DNA of 47,710 nt from Sporichthya brevicatena. Lineage in GTDB: Bacteria; Actinomycetota; Actinomycetes; Sporichthyales; Sporichthyaceae. This document shows positions 14,338 to 22,258 of the stretch, piece by piece. The notes under the pieces were generated by a model. That model was not told where the DNA came from. It made no database searches and was given only the letters and a program-made list of their open reading frames with translations. Location: positions 25,930-73,639 of the forward strand of contig NZ_BAAAHE010000005.1 of NCBI RefSeq assembly GCF_039525035.1, in the 5' to 3' direction. Made by a program: the position numbers and the translations under genes. The first letter of the stretch is position 1. Every line of letters begins with the position of its first letter.

Positions 14338-16569
14338 ATGACCTGGCCCACCGAGGACGAGGCCGCACTCGCGACCGAGGTCGCGCGTCTGCTCGAGCGC
14401 ACCGCCTCCCGCGAGGACCTGAAGGCGGCCGTGCAGCCGACCGACATCCGGCACGACGTCGCCTGGAAGCAGCTGGCGACGCAGTTGGGTGCGGCCGGCC
14501 TGGCGGTCGCCGAGGAGCGCGGGGGCGCCGGCGCGGACGTCGGTGCGCTGGCGGCGGTCGCGGAGCAGATCGGCAAGGCGTGCGCGGCCGTCCCGTTCCT
14601 GTCCACCGCGATCGCCACCACGGCGCTCGCGGCGGTCGACGACACCGAGGTGCTGCCGGTCGTGGCGAGCGGCGAGCGCTCCGCGGTGCTCGCCGCGCCG
14701 CTCGACGGCTCGCCGGTGACGGTGACGGCGGTCGGCGGGACGCTGACCGGCTCGGTCGACGTCGTCGACGCGGCGACCGCGGACGTCCTCGTGGTCGTGG
14801 CCAAGGCCGCCGGCGGGCTCGCGCTGTTCGTGGTCGAGGCCTCGACGGTGCGCCGCACGCCGCTGCACACCCTCGACCTCGGTCGGCCGCAGGCCCGCGT
14901 CGAGTTCGACGGCACCCGCGCCCGTGAGCTGGCGGCCGACGCGAAGCCGGCGCTGCAGGCGGCCCGTCAGGTCGCGCGCCTGTTGCTCGCCGCGGAGAAC
15001 CTCGGCATCGCCGACTGGTGCGTCCAGACCGCGGTCGAGTACGCCAAGACCCGCGAGCAGTTCGGCGTGAAGATCGGCACCTTCCAGGCCGTGAAGCACC
15101 TGTGCGCGGAGATGTTCTTCGCGACCGAGGTTGCCCGCGCGCTGCTGGTCTCCGCGGTCGACCTGTGCCGCGGGGACGTTCGGGGCCCGGCCCGGACCGC
15201 GCTGAACGCGGCCGCGGTCGCGTGTGCCGAGGCCGCCGCGCAGGCCACCCAGGGGGCCGTGCAGGTCCTCGGCGGCATCGGCTTCACGTGGGAGCACGAC
15301 GCCCACCTGTACTTCCGGCGGGCCCGCGCCAACGCCGTCCTCACCGGGTCGACCGCCACCGTCAAGGACGCGCTGGCCGAGCTGCTGATCGCCGGCAAGG
15401 GCATCGCCGAGCCGGTGCGCGCGACCAGCGACGACGTCGCCGCGATCGCCGAGCGGGCCCGGGCGTTCTTCGCCACTCACGGCCACGCGCGCGGCCGGGA
15501 CGCCGACGAGGCGGCCCACGTCGCCGCGGCCCGGGCGTTCCGCGCCGCCCTCGCCGAGGCCGGCCTCGCGGGCGTCACCGTGCCGACGGAGTACGGCGGC
15601 CAGGGTTTGTCGATCGCGCACGACACCGCGGTCGCGCTGGCCGCCCGCGGCATGCACACCTTCGAGGACGTCTGCGGGATCGGGATCGGCATGTGCGTCC
15701 CGGTGTTGCTGACGCTGGGCACCGAGGAGCAGAAGCGCGCCTACATCGGGCCGCTGCTGCGCGGCGAGCAGATCTGGTGCCAGTTGTTCAGTGAGCCCGG
15801 CGCCGGTTCTGACGTCGCGTCACTGCGCACGAAGGCCGTTCGCGACGGCGACGACTGGGTTCTCACCGGCCAGAAGGTCTGGACCACCTACGCCCACCAC
15901 GCCGACTACGGCCTCGTGCTCGCACGCACGGACCCGGACGCCCCGAAGCACAAGGGCATCACGATGTTCGTGCTCGACATGAAGGCGCCGGGGATCACGG
16001 CCCGTCCGCTGCGTCAGATGACCGGCGACGCCGAGTTCAACGAAATCTTCCTCGACGAGGTCCGCGTCCCCAACAGCGCGATCGTCGGCGAGCTCAACGG
16101 TGGTTGGACCGCGGCCCTCGTCATGCTGATGAACGAGCGCGTGCAGATCGGGCGTGACCCGCTCTCGATGAGCCCGCCGGTCAATTTCGCGATGCTGCGG
16201 GACCTCATCGTCGAGCGCGGCCTGGGTGAGGACGCGACGGCGCGCACCAAGCTCGCCGAGGTGTTCGTCCTGGAGCGGGGTCTGCAGCTGCTCGGGCACA
16301 AGGTTGCGGCGTCCCTGAAGCCGGGTCAGGACCCCGGCCCGTTCGCCTCGATCTCGAAGATGGGTGCTGCCCAGCTCGCGCGGTTCACCACGCAGGCGGC
16401 CTTCGACCTCGGCGGCAACGCCGCGGCCGCGTGGTCCGGCGACGACCCGATGGCCGGGGTGTGGTCGTACTCGATGCTCGCGGCGCCCGCCCTCGGCATC
16501 GCCGGCGGCACCGACCAGATTCAGCGGTCGATCGTCGCCGAACGCGTCCTCGGACTGCCGAAGGGCTGA
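14338..16569 (+). CDS. Fused double acyl-CoA dehydrogenase (FadE34-like organisation)
   Basis: This 743-residue protein contains two acyl-CoA dehydrogenase units. The first (~1-350) is reduced in its middle domain but keeps the C-terminal helical part (REQFGVKIGTFQAVKHL, GGIGFTWEHDAHLYFRRA). The second (~360-743) is full, with FSEPGAGSDVASL, the WVLTGQKVWTTYA FAD-binding strand region and the GGTDQIQRSIVAERVLGLP terminus. FadE34-type fusions in mycobacteria correspond to the alpha2beta2 heterodimers used for steroid side chains and rings, where one half binds substrate and the other has lost activity. The pairing with a thiolase fits beta-oxidation of a bulky acyl-CoA. The FadE34 comparison is based on architecture only. 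Confidence 0.9.
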   Translation: MTWPTEDEAALATEVARLLERTASREDLKAAVQPTDIRHDVAWKQLATQLGAAGLAVAEERGGAGADVGALAAVAEQIGKACAAVPFLSTAIATTALAAVDDTEVLPVVASGERSAVLAAPLDGSPVTVTAVGGTLTGSVDVVDAATADVLVVVAKAAGGLALFVVEASTVRRTPLHTLDLGRPQARVEFDGTRARELAADAKPALQAARQVARLLLAAENLGIADWCVQTAVEYAKTREQFGVKIGTFQAVKHLCAEMFFATEVARALLVSAVDLCRGDVRGPARTALNAAAVACAEAAAQATQGAVQVLGGIGFTWEHDAHLYFRRARANAVLTGSTATVKDALAELLIAGKGIAEPVRATSDDVAAIAERARAFFATHGHARGRDADEAAHVAAARAFRAALAEAGLAGVTVPTEYGGQGLSIAHDTAVALAARGMHTFEDVCGIGIGMCVPVLLTLGTEEQKRAYIGPLLRGEQIWCQLFSEPGAGSDVASLRTKAVRDGDDWVLTGQKVWTTYAHHADYGLVLARTDPDAPKHKGITMFVLDMKAPGITARPLRQMTGDAEFNEIFLDEVRVPNSAIVGELNGGWTAALVMLMNERVQIGRDPLSMSPPVNFAMLRDLIVERGLGEDATARTKLAEVFVLERGLQLLGHKVAASLKPGQDPGPFASISKMGAAQLARFTTQAAFDLGGNAAAAWSGDDPMAGVWSYSMLAAPALGIAGGTDQIQRSIVAERVLGLPKG

Positions 16570-16574
16570 CCCAG

Positions 16575-16600
16575 CCCGGGGCGGCGTTGTCCGCCCCGGG
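16575..16600. terminator. Hairpin terminator between convergent genes
   Basis: The stem CCCGGGGCGG pairs perfectly with CCGCCCCGGG around a six-base loop (CGTTGT). It lies in the 35-bp gap between the acyl-CoA dehydrogenase stop and the HNH gene stop. There is no U-tract, which is common for actinobacterial hairpin terminators. It may serve both strands. Confidence 0.6.
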
Positions 16601-16604
16601 AGCC

Positions 16605-18284
16605 TCAGGCTGCTGGCTCGTCGGGTGCGGGGCGGGGGTGTTTTCGTTCACCGCGTTCTTGTGGTCTGTCGGGTTCGATCAGGGGTGGGATCTCGACGTC
16701 GTAGACGGCGCCGAGGCGGGTGATCCACCGGATCTTGCGGTCGGACAGGCGGATGAGTTGCCAGCCGCCTTTCGATTTGAGGTCGTGGTCGTGCTCGCAC
16801 AGGGGTCCGAGGTTCCCGGCCAGGGTGAGGCCGCCGCGGGCGTGGTCGAGGGTGTGGTCGATCTCCGCGCGGGTGGCGGGGAGGCGGCAGCCGGGGCCTT
16901 GGCAGGTGGTCATCCGCAGCTGGGTGTCCCGGCGTAGCCCTGGGCGGGGGAAACGGCGCCGGGCGTCCTCGGGGTCGGTTTCCTGGTCCTCGGTCGCCGG
17001 GGGCGCGGTGGCGGCCTGGTCGGCGATGTCCTCCAGTACCGGCCACCACGGCGTCAGTGCCGGGCTGGTGAGCGTGCCGTCCAGCAGAGCTGCCAGCAGG
17101 CCGGCGGGAATCAGGAGGTCGACGATGCCGTGGTCGTCCGCCCGGCGCCGCTGCCAGCCGGTGGGGCGGGCGCCGACGAGCCCGGAGCTGGTCGCGTAGC
17201 CGTCGGGGCCGGTGACCGCGAAGCGCCACTGCCCGGCCGAGAGCTGGCGGACCAGGTCGCGGGCGTACTCGGCGTGGACCGGTCCCTGCCCGGCGAGCCC
17301 GGCCGGGTCGCGGTCCAGCCCGAGCAGGGTGGAGACCTTCGCGGTCAGCTGCACCCCGTGGTGCGGGGACCGCGCCACCGGCGCCGGCGCCGGCGCCGGA
17401 TCCCGCTCTGCCTCCGGCTCGGGCTCCGGCACGTCGGTCTCACCCATCTCCGCGTCGGCGGGGCGGGTGGTGGCGAGGTGGGCCAGGATCTGGCCGTCGG
17501 TGAGGTCGGCGTAGGTGCCGTCGAGCAGGTTGAGCGCGATTTCCGAGCGCAGGTGATCCACCGGCCGCGGATCACCGTCCCGCTTCGCATCATCAGCCAG
17601 CTTGCGGACTCGGGCGATCGCACCGGCGACCCGGGCGGGGTCCTGGTTCTGCGCGGCCAGGGTGGCGGTGCCGTCCTCGTTGCGCCAGGAGATCACCCGC
17701 CGGTCCCGGTGGGCCTCGGCGAACCGTCGCTGGGCCCAGTCCGGGTCCAGCTGGATCCCGAGTGTGCGGCACCGGGCCCCGATCTGCTCACTGGTCCACG
17801 GGCGGTCGGCGTCGATCGAGCAGTGCTCGAGGACCTCGTCGATGACGGTGTGGGCGTGCTCGTCGCTCATGTCCCGGGTCCAGAAGTGGATCACCTTCGC
17901 GCGTTCGATGCTCAACTCGCCGGCGGCCATGGCGGCGTGCAGTTTCGGGAAGCGGTGGACGACGGCCCAGGCGAAGTCGAGCAGTTCGTTGCCCGAGTAC
18001 GCGGAGATCCGCAGCGCGGTGCGGACCTCGTCGGCGCCCCAGCGGTCCGGGGCCGCCAGGCGCACGATCTCGTCCTCGGAATCCAGGGCGCGGGACCCGA
18101 CCTCGGCCACCAGGCCCAACCAGACCGCGTGGGCGGCGTTGAGCTGCCGCTGGGCGGCGCGCAGCACCGCGACCGACTCGGCCCCGGTCATCGACGCGCA
18201 CTCGCCCTCGCCGGGCGCGATACCCAACGAGATGCCCCACGCACTCGGCGTGGGTAACCCTGCTGCTGTCGATGTCCCCGTCAT
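16605..18284 (-). CDS. HNH endonuclease-signature protein with DUF222 domain
   Basis: With the ATG at 18282-18284 the protein is 559 residues; an alternative ATG at 18189-18191 gives MTGAESV and is also plausible. The N-terminal two thirds look like DUF222 (LRAAQRQLNAAHAVWLGLVAE, ELSIERAKVIHFWTRDM), with an acidic/proline-rich linker at about 290-320. The C-terminus carries the HNH domain: CQGPGCRLPATRAEIDHT with GGLTLAGNLGPLCEHDHDLK. This family includes the 13E12-repeat proteins of mycobacteria, is highly multicopy in actinobacteria and often lies in variable regions. Here it is unrelated to its neighbours, and two copies of the 25-bp palindrome lie upstream of its start. The nuclease activity and role are not established. 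Confidence 0.85.
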   Translation of the reverse strand: MTGTSTAAGLPTPSAWGISLGIAPGEGECASMTGAESVAVLRAAQRQLNAAHAVWLGLVAEVGSRALDSEDEIVRLAAPDRWGADEVRTALRISAYSGNELLDFAWAVVHRFPKLHAAMAAGELSIERAKVIHFWTRDMSDEHAHTVIDEVLEHCSIDADRPWTSEQIGARCRTLGIQLDPDWAQRRFAEAHRDRRVISWRNEDGTATLAAQNQDPARVAGAIARVRKLADDAKRDGDPRPVDHLRSEIALNLLDGTYADLTDGQILAHLATTRPADAEMGETDVPEPEPEAERDPAPAPAPVARSPHHGVQLTAKVSTLLGLDRDPAGLAGQGPVHAEYARDLVRQLSAGQWRFAVTGPDGYATSSGLVGARPTGWQRRRADDHGIVDLLIPAGLLAALLDGTLTSPALTPWWPVLEDIADQAATAPPATEDQETDPEDARRRFPRPGLRRDTQLRMTTCQGPGCRLPATRAEIDHTLDHARGGLTLAGNLGPLCEHDHDLKSKGGWQLIRLSDRKIRWITRLGAVYDVEIPPLIEPDRPQERGERKHPRPAPDEPAA

Positions 18285-18403
18285 TACTGATGAACCTAGA
18301 CGGCACCACCGACAGTCCGTTTTCGTCGACGCCTGGGTCCGCCGCGGCCCTGGATCCCCGGCGACGCAACGTCTCTGACACCTCATCAGCACCACCGGCA
18401 CCT

Positions 18404-18464
18404 GCACAAGAGATGTCATCTCCAGTGCGCGTCGGGCCTGCACAAGAGATGTCATCTCCAGTGC
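18404..18464 (+). repeat. Dispersed 25-bp palindrome, copies 2 and 3 in tandem
   Basis: Two identical copies of the 25-bp element occur at 18404-18428 and 18440-18464, a 36-bp period. Each carries the GAGATG-T-CATCTC core with outer GCAC/GTGC and is preceded by CCT. They lie between the 3' end of the hydrolase gene and the 5' end of the HNH gene, both on the minus strand. They could belong to either untranslated region. Confidence 0.85.
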
Positions 18465-18477
18465 AGGTCGTGTGAAG

Positions 18478-18493
18478 AAAGGGTGACACCCCC
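18478..18493 (+). repeat. Left half of palindromic repeat B (partial copy)
   Basis: AAAGGGTGACACCCCC matches the left arm of the palindromes at 12282 and 26834, including the upstream GTGTGAA also seen at 26823. The right arm is replaced by AAGTTCGC followed by GGGGGG, so a different hairpin with a CCCCC/GGGGG stem forms. It may still terminate the hydrolase transcript, whose stop is at 18529. Confidence 0.6.
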
Positions 18494-18528
18494 AAGTTCG
18501 CGGGGGGCCGTGCGGGGGCGTTCGAGCG

Positions 18529-19584
18529 CTACTTGAGCCGGTTCTCCAGCCACTGATCGGTCGCGCCCAGCATCAGGTCGACGTGCTGCTCGAGGATCGG
18601 GAAGTGTGACGCGCCGGGGATGCCTGCGCGCGTCACCTCCGCGCTCCCGAAGGACCGCAGGTCCTGCTGGATGATCGCCGGCGGCGGGAAGACGGCGTCC
18701 GCCGTGCCGAAGACGAGCAGCACCGGCACGTCGATCTCGCCGAGGCGCAGGACGTCGTTGCCGATCCCGGCCATCACGGACTCGATCTGGCCGCACGGGT
18801 CCGGCGCCGGGGCCGGGACGTGCCGGCGCACCTCGGGCGACGCCGTGTTGAAGTAGAAGGTCTCGAGGGAGTCCTTCGCGAAGTGCACGTAGTCCTTGAG
18901 TGCTCCGGAGTCACCACCCTCGAAGCAGCTCGTCGAGGCCTTGAAGACCTCCTCGGCGGCGTAGGAGCTGGCCGCGAAGTCGCCGAAGCCCTGGTTGATG
19001 ACGCCGTCGACGTTGTGGAAGCTGTACGCCGCGATGTTGGCGATCATCCCGCCGACCGAGGACCCGCCGAGGAAGACCTTCTCGAAGGGTGCCGCGGTGC
19101 GTCCGGCGACCTGGTAGTCGCCGGCCCTGAGGGCGTCGACCATCTGGCCGGCCACGTCCGCCTCGGAGCCGAAGCACGTGCCGAGACCCGCGGGGTGGTC
19201 GCTCTTGCCGTAGCCGAGGCGGTCGACCGCGATCGAGACGTGGCCGAGTGCGGCGAGCGAGCGCGCGTAGTTGTGGCCCGGGATGTCGAGGTGGAAGTAC
19301 TCGGAGGTCCAGGTGACCGCGTGCAGGTACAGCGTCGCGGCCCGACCGCCGGCGACCGTCTCGCGGGGGCCGATGACCACGCCGCGGATCGTGTAGTCCT
19401 TCCCGTCGCTCGCGCACGGGACCGTGGTCCGATTGGTGTTCTTCACCGCGAAGCTGATCGGCACCTCGACGATGTCGAACGGGTTCTGGGTGGAGGCGGC
19501 GGAGGCGGCGGAGGTCCCGCCCGGCGCGCTGAGCAGGCCGGCGGTCAGGACGCCGGCGACGAGGCCGGACAGAAGGGGACGCAT
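18529..19584 (-). CDS. Secreted alpha/beta hydrolase
   Basis: The chosen ATG (complement 19582-19584) gives 351 residues beginning with a typical signal peptide (MRPLLSGLVAGVLTAG, cleavage near ASAAS). The nucleophile elbow GSSVG places the serine near residue 176, and the late histidine is in ASHFPILEQH. An acidic residue in LLVFGTADAVFPPP is in the right place for the triad. The export signal makes an extracellular esterase or lipase-type activity plausible, but the substrate is unknown. It diverges from the flavoprotein gene at 19706. Confidence 0.85.
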   Translation of the reverse strand: MRPLLSGLVAGVLTAGLLSAPGGTSAASAASTQNPFDIVEVPISFAVKNTNRTTVPCASDGKDYTIRGVVIGPRETVAGGRAATLYLHAVTWTSEYFHLDIPGHNYARSLAALGHVSIAVDRLGYGKSDHPAGLGTCFGSEADVAGQMVDALRAGDYQVAGRTAAPFEKVFLGGSSVGGMIANIAAYSFHNVDGVINQGFGDFAASSYAAEEVFKASTSCFEGGDSGALKDYVHFAKDSLETFYFNTASPEVRRHVPAPAPDPCGQIESVMAGIGNDVLRLGEIDVPVLLVFGTADAVFPPPAIIQQDLRSFGSAEVTRAGIPGASHFPILEQHVDLMLGATDQWLENRLK

Positions 19585-19705
19585 CGGGCGATCATCTGTG
19601 TTTTTCTCAGGAGATCGCAATGGTCAGATTTCGGCGGTACCCCGGACGACAATATCCGGACACGATGACTAGACACTGTGTCTGGCCTGGGCCAGAATTG
19701 CCCGC
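19585..19705. promoter_or_regulatory. Divergent promoter region with overlapping palindromes
   Basis: The perfect palindrome AGACACTGTGTCT (19671-19683) overlaps a second one, TCTGGCC-TG-GGCCAGA (19681-19696). The second ends nine bases before the flavoprotein ATG. A third inverted repeat, CCGGA-N8-TCCGG, lies at about 19643-19660. The gap separates divergent hydrolase and flavoprotein genes, so these are candidate operators for one or both. No regulator gene is adjacent. Confidence 0.45.
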
Positions 19706-21397
19706 ATGTCCTCTGCGAAGCGCACCGTCGACGTCCTCGTGGTCGGATCCGGGCACAACGGCCTGATCTCCGCCGCCTACCTCGCCAAGGCCGGCCTCGA
19801 GGTCCAGGTCCTGGAGGCGTACCAGTCCCCGGGCGGTATGACGTCCACGACCGAGGTCGAGGACTGCCCCGGCTACAAGGTCAACGACGCCTCGATCCAG
19901 CCGTCGCTGTTCCGGACGACGACGATCATGAAGGACCTCCAGCTCGAGGAGAAGTACGGGCTGAAGATGCGGGTCATCGACCCGGTCCACCTGCAGCTGA
20001 ACTACGACCACACCTCGCTCGGCCTGTGGCGGGACGCCCAGAAGACGGCCGACGAGCTGGCGTACTTCTCGAAGAAGGACGCCGCCGCGCTCAAGGACCT
20101 CTACTCGATCATCCACGCGGCCGTGGACATCGGTCTGCCGATGATGCAGACCTCGCCGACCCGGCCGGACCCCCGGGCGATCCTCGAGCTGGCCAAGCAG
20201 TCCCTCAAGCACCGCTCCGAGCTGCTCGCGGTCGGGCGGTGGATGCGGGCGACGGAGATCGAGGTCCTCGACGAGTCGTTCGAGTCCGACCCGATCAAGG
20301 CGTGCGTGCTGATCGGTCTGCCGTTCATGTCCTACGACTCGGACTTCTCCGGCTGGTCGCTGATCTACCTCGGCATCATCACCAAGTACGGCGTCGCGAT
20401 GTTCGAGGGCGGCACCGGTGAGCTCCCGCGCGCGCTGATCGACCTGATCACTGACCACGGCGGCAGCATCCGCTGCAACGCCGAGGTCGAGCAGATGGTC
20501 ATGCGCAACGGCCGCTGTGTCGGTGTCCGGCTGAAGAACGGCGAGGAGATCTACGCCCGCCGGGGCGTGCTGACCGCGTTCAGCCCGAAGCGCGTGCTGC
20601 GCGACATGCTCCCGCCCGGCACCCTGCCCCCGCACCTGGCGAACCGTGTCGCGAACATCCCGACCCGGTCGCGTGGGTTCGCCGACATGAAGCTCGACGT
20701 GCTGACCAAGGGTCAGATCCGCATGGACAAGATCAAGGCCAAGCGGAAGGACGACATCGACCCGCGGCTCCCGGCCAACGGCTACCACAACTACGAGCAG
20801 GTCAAGGCGGCGCAGATCGCCTGCAAGCGCGGCGAGATGCCGCAGCACATCCCGGGCCTGGCGCAGATCTCCACGGCGCTGCCGTCGAACGCGCACTTCG
20901 CCCCGCCCGGCTGCGACGTCTTCTGGTTCTGGTCGGGCCTGACCCCCAACGACCCGCACATGGGCTGGGAGGCGGCCCGCAAGCAGGCGGCCGAGACGAT
21001 CATCAGCCAGAGCGACCACTACTACGAGGGCATCGAAGAGCTGCAGATCTACAGCCGGGTCCGCATGCTGCCCGACATCGAGGAACGCTTCTTCGCGATG
21101 GACGGGTCGGTCTACCACACGGACCCGCTGATCACCCGGTTCGGCCCGAACAAGCCGGCCGTCGGCTTCGCCGGGTACTCGACGCCGATCCCGGGTCTGT
21201 TCCTCACCGGCTCCGGCACGCACCCGGTCGCGGGCATCAGCGGCATGCCCGGCCAGAACGCGGCGAAGACGATGCTCAAGGTCTTCCGCCGCGAGGACCG
21301 CAAGGGTCGGTCCGCCGCGGTCGAGGAGGCCCGGTTCTGGGAGGGCGTCGAGAGCGCCGACGCCTACACCGGCTCGACGCCGCCGGCGACGTCCTAG
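19706..21397 (+). CDS. Phytoene-desaturase-like FAD-dependent oxidoreductase
   Basis: This 563-residue flavoprotein has the N-terminal dinucleotide fold VDVLVVGSGHNGLISAAYLAKAG (key: GSGHNG with a following E in VLEAYQSPGG). It also has the C-terminal FAD-contacting FLTGSGTHPVAGISGMPGQ. This places it in the NAD(P)/FAD oxidoreductase group related to carotenoid desaturases and isomerases. No carotenoid synthesis genes are nearby. In this catabolic setting it more likely oxidises an alicyclic or steroid-like ring, which is inference. It is followed after 52 bp by a membrane protein on the same strand. Confidence 0.88.
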   Translation: MSSAKRTVDVLVVGSGHNGLISAAYLAKAGLEVQVLEAYQSPGGMTSTTEVEDCPGYKVNDASIQPSLFRTTTIMKDLQLEEKYGLKMRVIDPVHLQLNYDHTSLGLWRDAQKTADELAYFSKKDAAALKDLYSIIHAAVDIGLPMMQTSPTRPDPRAILELAKQSLKHRSELLAVGRWMRATEIEVLDESFESDPIKACVLIGLPFMSYDSDFSGWSLIYLGIITKYGVAMFEGGTGELPRALIDLITDHGGSIRCNAEVEQMVMRNGRCVGVRLKNGEEIYARRGVLTAFSPKRVLRDMLPPGTLPPHLANRVANIPTRSRGFADMKLDVLTKGQIRMDKIKAKRKDDIDPRLPANGYHNYEQVKAAQIACKRGEMPQHIPGLAQISTALPSNAHFAPPGCDVFWFWSGLTPNDPHMGWEAARKQAAETIISQSDHYYEGIEELQIYSRVRMLPDIEERFFAMDGSVYHTDPLITRFGPNKPAVGFAGYSTPIPGLFLTGSGTHPVAGISGMPGQNAAKTMLKVFRREDRKGRSAAVEEARFWEGVESADAYTGSTPPATS

Positions 21398-21449
21398 TCC
21401 ACGCAACAGCCGTCGGCATCTGTCCGGCGTCGTGAGAGAGGTACGAGAC

Positions 21450-22256
21450 ATGGCACCGGTCGACACCCTGGGGCAGGACCAGCCGGTCGGGGACTGGGGA
21501 CAGATCGTCGGGACGGGGCTCACCTTCGCCCTGGCGTTCCTGGCGGTCGGGTACGTCCTCACCGTCGCGCGGCGCGACCGGATCACCTGGCCGTTCTTCC
21601 TGCTGCTCTCCGGTGGTCTCACCTGCCTGATGGAGCCGCTGTACGACCACCTCTACGGGTTGTGGTTCCACGAGGAGAACCAGTGGAACCTGTACGAGAC
21701 GTTCGGTAGCTCGCAGCCGGTGTGGGTGCCGGCGGCCTACGTCGCCTTCTACGGCGGGGCGTCGGTGTTCGTCGCGCGGACCCTGATGCGCACCCCGAAC
21801 ATGCGCACGGTTTGGACGATGTACTTCGCGGTCGCCGCCATGGCCATCGCCGCCGAGATCGCCTACGTCAGCGTCTTCGAGCTCTACAGCTACCAGGACG
21901 ACCAGCCGTACAAGTTCTTCGGCTACCCGCTGTTCCTCGGGTTCACGAACGCGATGTCGGCGCTGGTGGCGGGCATCCTCGCCTTCCGGATCGCCCCGAT
22001 GCTGCCGCGGGCGCTGGACCAGGTCGCGCTGATCGCGATCGTGCCCGGCGCCTTCGCCTTCGGCCTGTTCGGCACGGGGATCCTGTACCTGTCGGTGCGT
22101 CACGGCTTCGAGGACCCGCCGATGCCGCTGGTCTACGTCGCCGCGTTGACGGTCCCGCTGGCGATCGCCTCGACCGTCCGGTTGCTCGGGATCTGCCTGG
22201 TGCGGACCGCAACCCCGACACCGGTGGAGTCGCGCCCGACGTCGGTGTCCGTCTAG
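21450..22256 (+). CDS. Multi-pass membrane protein, unrecognised (possibly AveC-like)
   Basis: This 268-residue protein starts at an ATG preceded by GAGAGAGG. About seven hydrophobic helices cover residues 20-255. Aromatic and acidic residues cluster in the first periplasmic or lumen-side loop (MEPLYDHLYGLWFHEENQWN), and VWVPAAYVAFYGG follows. The pattern loosely recalls the spirocyclase AveC-like family, but I cannot establish that from motifs. It lies between the flavoprotein and a phosphotransferase, probably in one operon. The function is unknown. Confidence 0.75.
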   Translation: MAPVDTLGQDQPVGDWGQIVGTGLTFALAFLAVGYVLTVARRDRITWPFFLLLSGGLTCLMEPLYDHLYGLWFHEENQWNLYETFGSSQPVWVPAAYVAFYGGASVFVARTLMRTPNMRTVWTMYFAVAAMAIAAEIAYVSVFELYSYQDDQPYKFFGYPLFLGFTNAMSALVAGILAFRIAPMLPRALDQVALIAIVPGAFAFGLFGTGILYLSVRHGFEDPPMPLVYVAALTVPLAIASTVRLLGICLVRTATPTPVESRPTSVSV

Positions 22257-22258
22257 CC

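Noticed and set aside
13109-14368. 419-codon minus-strand open frame opposite the thiolase
   Set aside because: It mirrors the thiolase gene, which has all its catalytic motifs, and has no similarity pattern of its own.
18404-18464. CRISPR array from tandem 25-bp repeats
   Set aside because: There are only two adjacent copies with an 11-bp spacing, no spacers of normal length and no cas genes.
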